From Asterionellopsis glacialis (lineage: Eukaryota; Bacillariophyta; Plagiogrammaphyceae; Rhaphoneidales; Asterionellopsidaceae), in assembly GCA_014885115.2 (NCBI GenBank), contig WKLE02000417.1, positions 17,877 to 33,152 of the forward strand: a stretch of DNA of 15,276 bases. Direction: 5' to 3'. Made by a program: the position numbers and the translations under genes. How positions within the stretch are numbered: position 1 is the stretch's first letter; each line of letters begins with the position of its first letter. Shown here piece after piece: positions 7,352-15,276 of this stretch. The notes under the pieces are model-generated. The model ran no database searches, was not told the DNA's origin, and was given only the letters and a program-made list of their open reading frames with translations.

Positions 7352-8746
7352 GGTTCCTTTTTATAAGATTGTCTTAACTGGGGGTAAGTTATCGTTCAGT
7401 TAGAAGTAACTTTTCTGGACGACTGAAAGAACTACAAAGGAATCACATTTTTTTCATCCTTGCTTCGCTTCTTTTGTTTTCACTACGTGTGTGGTGTACG
7501 CAGGGCCTTGCGGTGGTAAGACAACTGCCATGGAGCGAATTTCTTCGTACTTAAGAGAGAGAGGATTTCATGTCTTCACATGTCCAGAAGCTTTCACCAT
7601 TTTTTCATCAAATGGTCTGTCCCTTGATTTTTTTGGTACGGACGGAATGGATGTGATTGTCCAGAAAACCGTCATGAACACTCAGATGAGTATGGAGGAC
7701 GGACTCGAAAGCATCTTGAGAGCAAGGGGACATCCAGGAGTTTTGCTGTGCGACCGTGGTGTTATGGATGGCGCTGCTTACATGGACATGGATGAATTCA
7801 AATCTGTGTTGCAGGAGCGTAATTTAAACGTGACAGACGTGCGTGAGGGGCGTTACAATGCTGTTTATCACTTGATCACAGCTGCAAATGGTGCCGAAAA
7901 ATATTATACGCTTGAAAACAATGCCGCACGCTCGGAAACTCCCGAAGAGGCAGTGGCTGTTGATCACAAAACACAAAAAGCCTGGGTGGGACATCCAAAA
8001 CTTACTGTGATTGACAACTCAACTGACTTCGAGGGAAAGTTGCAACGTCTTGTAGAATCCGTATCCAAGCTAGTAGGTCTGCCAACCAACCTCGATCGCG
8101 TTACAACCAAATTTTTACTGCAAGGGAGACCCAGTATCGACGATTTTCCAGACGGAGTTTCATACCATATTTTCGATGTAGAAAAAGTTTATTTGTTGCA
8201 TGTGGAACAAGACGAAATGGACGAATCCTCTCCAGTGCAAGAACAATACAGTTTCATACGTAAGCGAACGAGTGTCGATAAAGATGGGCGCAGAGGAGGA
8301 TCGGTATGTGGTCTTACGACAGTCCAACGTACCGATGATGGTAAGATGATGGAAATCAAAAGGATCATCAGCAAACGAGAATACAATACGATGTATAGAA
8401 GCAGAGACTTGAGTCGTCACATTGTGCGTCAACAGCGCATTAGCTTCTTGTATAATTCACAAAGTTTCTCCATTCATGTAAGTTTATTGGAATGCACATA
8501 ACGTATGCAATAATTTGTTATGATTGAATCTAATTTTAGACATTTTCTTTGTTTCTCCAATTGATTTTGCAGGCTTACGAGGAACCTACATCCGATGTTT
8601 GCATTCTGCACGCGCAGGTTGAGACAGTAGGTGGTGAACATGGAATAGTTGATCTTCCACCATTTCTTAACGTTGAAAGAGAGCTGCAACCCACCAAGGA
8701 AGACCAGGATGCCTACGGTGCTTTCGGTATAAGCAGGATTAAATAA
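7293..8746 (+). CDS. TTD14-like P-loop NTPase with CYTH-like domain
   Basis: Three exons (7293-7383, 7504-8477, 8573-8746) join into 412 aa. The ATG is supported by an in-frame TAA at 7254-7256. The join restores the Walker A loop GGPCGGKT (30-37) at the end of strand KIVLTG. A Walker B-like LLCDRGVMD lies at 111-119, and YNAVYHLITAANGAEKYY (148-165) followed by a W-x-GH stretch and IDN is characteristic of the AAA_28/NadR-like NTPase of TRPL-translocation-defect protein 14. Residues about 225-412 read as a beta-rich CYTH-like part (KVYLLHV, YSFIRKRT, EIKRIISKREY, ending LPPFLNVERELQ). Fly TTD14 binds GTP and PI3P and acts in endosomal trafficking of TRPL; function in algae is not established. 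It is tail to tail with VAC14, 31 bp apart. An AATAAA overlaps its stop codon. Confidence 0.9.
7384..7503 (+). other. TTD14-like intron 1 (phase 1)
   Basis: 120 bp, donor G|GTAAGTT, acceptor TACGCAG|GG. It interrupts the codon of Gly31 inside the Walker A loop. Splicing gives GGPCGGKTT, which confirms the boundaries. Confidence 0.9.
8478..8572 (+). other. TTD14-like intron 2 (phase 0)
   Basis: 95 bp, donor CAT|GTAAGTTT, acceptor TTTTGCAG|GCT. Reading through the donor would end after seven codons. Splicing continues into the conserved C-terminal strand-rich part. Confidence 0.88.
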
Positions 8747-8747
8747 A
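8742..8747 (+). terminator. Canonical AATAAA overlapping the TTD14-like stop codon
   Basis: The terminal codons ATT AAA TAA AAG contain AATAAA at 8742-8747, so the stop TAA (8744-8746) lies inside a canonical poly(A) signal. Cleavage 10-30 nt downstream would give an almost absent 3' UTR and end close to the opposing VAC14 stop at 8778. Confidence 0.45.
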
Positions 8748-8777
8748 AGCAGAAATTCTGTGTACCTTGTCATTCCC

Positions 8778-11700
8778 TTACGTATCAGCACCCCAGAAAC
8801 CTTTCCAATTCTCTGCGTCTTCCTCATCGTCTTCATCCATAGATTGGTCGGCGCTTTCGGTCTGTGGTTTCGATCCAGATACTTCTGCACCAAATTCTTT
8901 TGAATTTGGCATCACACCCTGTTTGTTCTCCTGATTCTTTTCCGGACCATGTTTTTCGGAGTCTATCTCGTTCGATGCGTACTTTTTCACTTCTGCCGAT
9001 TCAAGGCTTTCGAGGTCCCGGTAGTTATTATCAACTTCTTCGATTGTTATTTGGCTTCTTTGCTGTTTTGTTTTTTCCCGTGCAAATTCATTTTTCCCAA
9101 TCGCCTCCTCGATAGCATCCTTGTAGCCTAGCCACTTTCTACGGTCACTACCCTCTTCATGATTGGACGCATCCTGATCCAACCTCCGCGTCTTCTCTAA
9201 GCTGTCTGCGCGGATTGTTTGCCATTTCGCATGGCAATGAAGTGCTCGGACACTCGATATCCGTGCTACAAAGAGCTTCGTCTCCTGAAGGACCTCACCT
9301 TCTTTTGTATCCTGACTCACTGCTAGAGCACTTTGTCGGAACCTCGAAACTGTGACCAAACGATCCCTCAATACATTATAGCATGTACTCTCTGGTATTA
9401 TCATGAGTAGCAGTTTGAGGGCTTTAAAGAGCATTGCACCGCTACCTTCCCTTTGGCAGTCACTGTCACACTCTAACATTCGTAAGTGCAAATGTCGGAA
9501 TAAGGGACGTTCGAGCAGTTCTACTACTTGCTGCAGAGCACAAAAATTACACGAGCAAAACACACATTAGATTAAATAGGCAAAAACGGCAACTTCCAAG
9601 GCAACAGGCCGTTCAACAGGCATACTGCCTATAGCACTTACATCAAGTTCCAAAAAGAACATGAGGTTTGCGTCAAGCGGATCAAGACTATACAGTAAAG
9701 TCGAAGCAGTTCGGAATGCTCCACCCCAGAGACACAGTGCAATTGTTGCCGCAACATTATGCGCGAAAGAGTGAAGAATAATATGAAAGAGAAGAGCTCG
9801 TCTATCATCTCTTTCTCCCTCACCTTTGGAACCTATGCAATCACGGAGGGCATCACGGAGCTGCAAGGTTTCTTTTGAATTCAAAAGTACGTAGTTCATT
9901 TGCTTCACAAAAGAAGAAACAAATTCGAGGTCTTTTGAGAGAGAATGATCTTCATCAGGAATTTTGCTTTCACCTGTCGTTGTCTTTTCTCCATTGGATT
10001 CATCTGTCGTTTTCGATGCAACATACCGGTCTAATTCTAATGCAAAAGATACAAAAACAAATTCTGGAGGTTGTAGCGTGCACATGAATTGGACGACACG
10101 CGACAAATCTGAGAGAAGCTGATGGTTGAAGGAATGAAGTCGAATGAGAGCTGAAAATACTTCCCTGTCACGAGACTTGAACTGGCGGCGGTCGACATCA
10201 AGAATATCAAGCGCAAATGCTGCATTCGTATCGGTCATAGGGTACTTAGCATTCCGATCAAGCGACTCAGACGATTCCCATTGTGGTGGTTTCTCTACTG
10301 ACTTCCACCCAGACAACGATCCAGCGCTAGATTCTCGTGATAGTGCACTTTCTCCCTCTACCGGTACTGTGATTTTGGCAAGGACTTCAAGGCTCTTGAA
10401 AATGATCTGTTCAGGTGGAATATCTACTAGTTGATGTATAATTGGAGTTATGAACTCGCGTGCATACTAGAAAACATCAGAATAGGGCAAGAAAAAATCC
10501 AATATATAACGGATGAGAATGTATCGCGTCAATATTAGAACTCCAGGAAAAGATTTTTTGCAGTTACTTACCTCTGCTTTGAGAATGTCAGGAACAACGC
10601 TTTCGTAAAGTACAACAACCCACTGGAGTGCACAAAGCCTAGACATCATCATGGAGTCACCCCTATCATCGACATCATTGCTAGCACGGAACCATCCCGT
10701 GCTCTCGATCCCAGAGCCATCTTGTTTGACATCCATACGATAGGGTTTTCGCTCTATTGCTGGGGGATTCCTAGCACTTAGTCCCCCAGGAGAGTCTAGC
10801 TCCTCTCTCAATGCTACAATAAACCCGTCTAAATGAGTGACATAGGCACTACCATCTCGTCGAACTGCATTTTGAAGACAAGTGTTTGTTTGCTCAGCTA
10901 ACGAACGTGTTGTTTGATCCGGCAAGAACGAATCCTTTGCAGAATGCCCTTTTTGGAAAGTGTCACCAATGCTTAACAAGATTCCAGGCAATACGTGAGG
11001 GAGTGAGTTCCTAACCGAGATGGACGCGGCTGTCAAATGCGTAGATGGAGGAATGCCCGTCTCTCCATCGATGCCTGTCTTCTTGTCCAAGGGATCTCCC
11101 ATATGTGCCTTGACAATTCGAGACATCCAGTACATGGCCACCTTGCGCACAAACGGGTCAGGATGCTCCATTGTCGTGACGAGACTTTGTAAAATCTTGT
11201 CAAAATCAACTTTCATGGACGCACCTTCATCTTCGAACGCTTTATTATTGACAAGAAGTTTAGGCAAAACTGACTGCAAAAAAGCAAGTGCCGACTGACG
11301 GATAGCAATGTTAGGGTCAGCTACCATGGCAAAAATACCCCCCAAGAATAAGTGCAAAAATTCTAGAATAGGTGCTCCGATAAGTTTTTCTGATAATTCG
11401 TGAAGCCAGGTGAGAGTTAATTGCTTTGTTGCCTTGTTGCGCATGTAGACAAATCTGGCAAAGATAGGTACACATGCATCCGCTGTAAATGACCCACTAT
11501 TGATGGCACCCACAATAACTTCCTTGAGTTTTTTGTCGAGCAACTCTGCACCACTACGAACATCCGGATCTACATCTGCATATAACGACCGAAGGATTTC
11601 AAATAGAATAAAAAAATGTTGAACTGCAATTGGTGGGATAACTTTGACAACATTGAACAAGGACTCTGTTGCATAATATCGCACTCGTTGTGAATGATCC

Positions 11701-13034
11701 TGACAAGCATGGACAACACTGGCTAAAATCAAATCACGGCATTCCAATACTGCTTTGGAATCTTCAGCTCGTTTCAATCCAATGGCACAAGCTGCAAGGG
11801 CAACAACTCCTCCCTTCCGCGCATCTTCACTAACACTGCGGACATAATCATCACTAAGAAGTAGTAAGATAGCTCGTACCCTATCAAATTCGTTTGACTG
11901 GACTAAACTTCGAACAACCTTTTCAATTTCCATGGCTGCCAACCTTCGCCGTTCGTATCGCTTATGTGCCAAGGAAACAAGCACAGCGGCGGATATAGAT
12001 TGTTGAAAACTCCGCCTAAGGGATTCTCGCTCTTGAGCTGCACTTTCTTCGTCATAATGGTCGGCACCACCCTCTGCAATTTTGATCATATCCGAATCGA
12101 ATAGCGTGAGGGATTCAATTTTTTGTCGCATTGTCATTAGCACATCCGGTAAAACTCCATCACTAACATCTTCTACAGAATGGGAAGTTGAAATCTTACG
12201 CGGGGGAGAGGTCATACTGCTATTACTTGTACTGATATTGGGTCGATCTCCCCGAGAACTGCTAGGGCTTGCACTTGCTACAGAAGTGTGACCGCTTGCC
12301 GATCTGTCTCTAGAACGAGGCATGAGAGATGAAGGAGGAACTGATGATGGTGGCGGAGGAGGAGGTGGTGGGGGATGAGCTGGGAGATCTGCCTTCTTTC
12401 GTGTTGGGACGTTATGAGTTTGCGGTTGCGCTTGTGGTTGCGATTGGTGCTGTGGTTGTGCAAGTAAAGTTTCGTCTTCTGTGCCAGCAGCGCTCATGAC
12501 TTCGTCCACTAGAGAGCTTTCAGCTTTTAGTAGATACGGATCAAAGGAGGCAGACCCAGTATTTGGCACACCATCACCTGTCATCAGGGCTTTGTCGAAT
12601 TCCGATTGCGTTGTATTTTTGGAAAACTTGGATGACTTCACCCTCCTTCCTCCTCCTCCCTCGTCTGATTCAGCTTCAGATGTTGCGTCGTCGGGTTCAG
12701 AACCAGAAGCAGAATATGCGGACGAGGGTGGGCCATCTTTTCCATCTCTTGCTTCCTCAAGTTCATCTTCGGAAGAGAAGGAGGACGAAGAAGAGCTAAG
12801 GAAGTTTGAATTCGATCGATTTCGAAACATATTATTTGGTCCAGCTTGTTGTTGAGCAGCTGCTTGATCGGTTCCATAATTCGTTGTAGTATTTCGTTTC
12901 TCTTCGTTTTCATTCTGATTGGAATCTGTCACGTAGCTACTTGTAGGTGAAACGCCCAAGATATCATCAGCACTAGGTGTCAATGCTAGCGCCGCTTTAG
13001 GTGATGCAACCTTTTTCTTATGTTCCTTCGTCAT
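8778..13034 (-). CDS. VAC14: VAC14 homologue, PIKfyve/Fab1 complex scaffold
   Basis: Three exons on the minus strand (13034-10572, 10466-9642, 9530-8778), 1346 aa against about 780-880 in animals and yeast. The ATG follows an in-frame TGA at 13050-13052. Residues 1-345 are a low-complexity extension: Ser runs, acidic patches, a Gln/Pro stretch and nine consecutive prolines (221-229). The conserved part starts near 349 with the Fab1-binding HEAT region: YERRRLAAMEIEKVV, ARKGGVVALAACAIGL (405-420), RVRYYATESLFNVVK (450-464), DPDVRSGAELLDKKLK. HEAT repeats continue to about 870. The FIG4-binding region spans about 930-1150 (ETLQLRDALRDC; LELDQVVELLERPLF across the exon join; FKALKLLLMIIPES). The tail is charged and ends in an Asp/Glu cluster. 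VAC14 holds Fab1/PIKfyve and FIG4 together on endolysosomal or vacuolar membranes to make and turn over PI(3,5)P2. Conservation of the complex here is inferred. Confidence 0.92.
9531..9641 (-). other. VAC14 intron 2 (phase 0)
   Basis: 111 bp on the minus strand, donor GAT|GTAAGT, acceptor TGCTCTGCAG|CAA. Splicing gives FLELD|QVVELLERP, matching the conserved VAC14 helix. Confidence 0.92.
10467..10571 (-). other. VAC14 intron 1 (phase 0)
   Basis: 105 bp on the minus strand, donor GAG|GTAAGTAA, acceptor TTTTCTAG|TAT. Splicing gives ILKAE|YAREFITPIIHQLVD. Read-through would meet a stop formed by the acceptor TAG. Confidence 0.92.
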
Positions 13035-13553
13035 GGTGGTAGACTGTGGTCATGTAGTTCCCAAAGTTGTCAGGGTTCAGGGTGTCTTCTGTGCAGGAAA
13101 ACTCTTTGGAAGAGATCATTGGTCTTTGTTTTTTACCCGTGACACGGTGCACTGTTGTGCTCGCCCAGTCGACAGGAAGTTTTTGGGGGTCCAAGAACTC
13201 AAACGCGCGTTCCACTCCCTTAGATTTTAAGAAATTCCCCAAGCAACCCGTGACTGCAATTCATCCGAAACTTGCGTGATTCAAAGAGCCAATCACTTTT
13301 CTCCAACCGTACGCATGCACACACGTGTAAGAGGAAGAACACCACGCCAACTAATTTTTTTGAAAAGAACAAACCACAAACCTTGTTGGTTTTGCCTGGT
13401 AAAAGATTCTCTGCAATTACAATTCGCGAACCCAAAAAGTGAAGGGTTCACGACTGTGCACTCTGGTAGAAGGAGACGTCTCTTGCACACTTCTTTTGCT
13501 CTTGTCGAAGAACGTTAGCTTTAAAAATACCATAAAATCCTGGCTGTAGAAAA
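13035..13553. promoter_or_regulatory. Divergent VAC14 / DGAT2 promoter region
   Basis: A shared 519-bp interval between divergent start codons, with no gene in it. It holds the G-box-type palindrome ACACGTGT (13321-13328), next to CGTACG and GCATGC motifs. It also holds the 10-bp palindrome GAGACGTCTC (13473-13482), about 70 bp before the DGAT2 ATG. Both have ACGT cores typical of bZIP sites, and CACGTG also suits bHLH factors. Assignment to either gene is inference. Confidence 0.45.
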
Positions 13554-14741
13554 ATGCCACCGCAACAAAGCGACAAAACCCATTTTGGGGAGGATATTTC
13601 CGTCACCAAATTTAGTGGTCTTGCAGCAACTGAAAAATATGGAAGAAGTCCAACATTGATCAAGGCAGTTCCCTCCAAGTATCCGACTCCTATGCCTTTT
13701 GCATTAAGGCTGTTGGCCCGTGTCACAGCACTTGTTGTTCCATCTCTCTTTTACATTGGACCTACGATACTTGCCTCACCGATTATTCTAGCCATGTTTG
13801 TTTCACCTCGGGCGGGTATCATTATGTTTGTAGTGGCTTTATTCCTTGCATTTATCCCTGTCAAACAATGGCCCTACTTTCGACATTTCTTTCAAATGTG
13901 GTATGAATTGTTTGACTTTCATCACAACATATCCCTCCCTTTGGACCCAACCAAGACAGAGACGTCGATGGAAGACAAGGGCTTACTGATCTATTCGACT
14001 CACCCTCATGGAGTTATTCCCATTCATGGGTATTTGTGGTGTGCATTTTGTGATCAGCACTTCACAAATCGTTACGGTTTTGGTGCTCTGACAGATGTTG
14101 CTATGCGTTTACCATTGTTACGTCATGTCATGGGATGGTTGTCATCCGAACCTGCACAGAAAAAAGTTCTTCTTCGACGAATGGATGCTGGTGACAATTT
14201 ATATATACTGCCAGGCGGTGTAGCTGAAATCTTTGCAGCATGTCCGGGCAGGAATGTTATCAAGGCACCAAGACGTGGTCTCATGAAACTTGCCTTACAG
14301 ACTGGTGCTGTCCTTGTACCAACATATGTATTTGGAGCCAATGATTTTTACAACCAACTTGCTACCTACGGGTCAAAAAGTACCAATGGTTCCAATAAAA
14401 AGAATGGAGGAGATCCGACGAATGCATTCGGACGAATCCAACGTAAAATTTCTCGCACCTTCAAAGGAGGAATAACCTTCTTTTGGGGTCAATATGGTTT
14501 ACCCTTACCTTATGAAATAAAATGTTCAATGGTATTGGGAGATCCTGTTGAACCAAATCCTGGAACTTTTGGTCAAGATAAAACAAAATCAGGTACCAAA
14601 CTAACTTGTGCCAAGATTGCAGAACCCACAGAAGAACAAATTGACGAATTGTACGTTAGGTATACAGATGCCTTGGTTCGTCTCTTTGAACAATACAAGG
14701 TCGAAGCTGGCTTTCCTGATGCAAAACTTGATATTTTGTAG
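13554..14741 (+). CDS. DGAT2: DGAT2-family acyltransferase (diacylglycerol O-acyltransferase 2-like)
   Basis: Single exon, 395 aa, in the usual DGAT2 range; an in-frame TAA at 13533-13535 supports the ATG. DGAT2 transfers an acyl group from acyl-CoA to diacylglycerol, the last step of triacylglycerol synthesis, in the ER and at lipid droplets. A hydrophobic hairpin (about 54-101) anchors the protein. Catalytic HPHG lies at 150-153, followed by IPIHG. ILPGGVAE (218-225) is the PGG-x-x-E motif. APRRGLMKLALQTGAVLVPTYVFG (238-261) corresponds to the R-x-G-F/L...A...G...LVP...FG block. A Ser/Gly/Lys/Asn-rich insertion (273-290) sits before the final amphipathic part. Departures from the animal/plant consensus: PYF in place of YFP (107-109), and FGAND where FGExD is usual. 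Diatoms carry several DGAT2 paralogues; which this is, and whether it might prefer monoacylglycerol or alcohol acceptors, cannot be told. Confidence 0.92.
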   Translation: MPPQQSDKTHFGEDISVTKFSGLAATEKYGRSPTLIKAVPSKYPTPMPFALRLLARVTALVVPSLFYIGPTILASPIILAMFVSPRAGIIMFVVALFLAFIPVKQWPYFRHFFQMWYELFDFHHNISLPLDPTKTETSMEDKGLLIYSTHPHGVIPIHGYLWCAFCDQHFTNRYGFGALTDVAMRLPLLRHVMGWLSSEPAQKKVLLRRMDAGDNLYILPGGVAEIFAACPGRNVIKAPRRGLMKLALQTGAVLVPTYVFGANDFYNQLATYGSKSTNGSNKKNGGDPTNAFGRIQRKISRTFKGGITFFWGQYGLPLPYEIKCSMVLGDPVEPNPGTFGQDKTKSGTKLTCAKIAEPTEEQIDELYVRYTDALVRLFEQYKVEAGFPDAKLDIL

Positions 14742-15276
14742 AATGGGTTAAGAAGAAAAAATATTTTCATAGAATGATACGGTAGGTCTTTTAAAAAATA
14801 CTTTTTAAACAAAGGCATAGAAGAAATATTGGACTTATAATGCATGTAATACTAAATACTTGAACTATGATGTTGTCTTGGTACTTGTCGAACTTAGCGA
14901 TTCTTATATCTGTTAGCCACAGTAAGTGCATAACAAGGATTATGTTATGAAATTTTAAATGACATCAAGAAGGAATAGAAAAAGGAGGCGCTCTGGTTTT
15001 ACCATTGAAACAAACATGCCAAGCTGCCTACCTGGTTTGAATAGGTGGCCATTCGAACGCTGCTTTGCCTAGAGGAGACGCACAAGAATGTTTAAGTTTG
15101 AATATTTGAGGTTACGGTAATTTGTCCGATCTCTACTTTAAAAAATAGAGTAAACTTTTTCAAAAGAATCCTACATTACTGCTCCTTTTAGACGACTTAT
15201 CCAGAGGCTGATGCCTTCTGGACTATGATTCTTACTGTTCTAGTGAGGGTGAGCTTTCATGATGAGTGAGCTCCCG
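14742..15276. other. DGAT2 downstream region, no recognised gene
   Basis: AT-rich 3' flank with no AATAAA near the DGAT2 stop. An imperfect hairpin (CCAGAGGC / GCCTTCTGG) lies at 15201-15221. A splice-bounded open stretch at 15192-15248 (+) is described under findings. Another short splice-bounded stretch (about 15035-15075, minus) is too small to call. A gene beginning beyond the right edge is possible. Confidence 0.4.

Noticed and set aside
12481..12855. 124-codon plus-strand open frame opposite the VAC14 N-terminus
   Set aside because: A Ser/Glu-rich low-complexity mirror of the VAC14 disordered region, with no independent signal.
15201..15221. CCAGAGGC/GCCTTCTGG hairpin as a terminator
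   Set aside because: Imperfect, no adjoining T tract, and intrinsic terminators of this type are not expected in nuclear DNA.

Overview
The window looks like nuclear DNA of a photosynthetic stramenopile, most probably a diatom. The strongest evidence is an Lhcx-type chlorophyll a/c-binding protein with a red-lineage bipartite plastid presequence (cleavage site AAA|FAP). A second protein carries an apparent three-part thylakoid-lumen presequence. The introns are few and short (95-129 bp, all GT-AG, all with donor GTAAGT), and intergenic DNA is compact. I cannot name the genus.

Layout, left to right: (1) 117-1202 (+), a single-exon type II membrane protein that resembles a Golgi glycosyltransferase but belongs to no family I can name firmly. 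(2) 1406-2698 (-), a predicted thylakoid-lumen protein joining an NTF2-like DUF2358 module to a PAP/fibrillin module. (3) 2699-5530, about 2.8 kb of largely AT-rich DNA with no convincing gene; it holds a tandem TGATCAG repeat, short direct and inverted repeats, and a patch dense in GTAC. (4) 5531-6292 (+), the Lhcx gene, two exons. (5) 6293-7292, intergenic DNA with a hairpin and six CRE/bZIP-type motifs in two groups. (6) 7293-8746 (+), a three-exon TTD14-like P-loop NTPase with a CYTH-like C-terminal half. (7) 8778-13034 (-), a three-exon VAC14 homologue, scaffold of the PI(3,5)P2 kinase/phosphatase complex, with a long disordered N-terminal extension. It meets gene 6 tail to tail with only 31 bp between stop codons. 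(8) 13554-14741 (+), a DGAT2-family acyltransferase, divergent from VAC14 across 519 bp. (9) 14742-15276, no recognised gene, possibly one short exon near the right edge.

These are independent eukaryotic genes, not an operon. Two concern the plastid (Lhcx in photoprotection; the fibrillin-like protein in the lumen), one triacylglycerol synthesis (DGAT2), and two endomembrane traffic (VAC14 and TTD14). I found no defence island, mobile element, CRISPR array, rRNA or tRNA, and nothing that amounts to a clearly new multi-gene system. The items most worth following up are the bZIP-motif cluster with the start-overlapping upstream ORF of the TTD14 gene, its poly(A) signal fused to the stop codon, and the predicted lumenal DUF2358-fibrillin protein.
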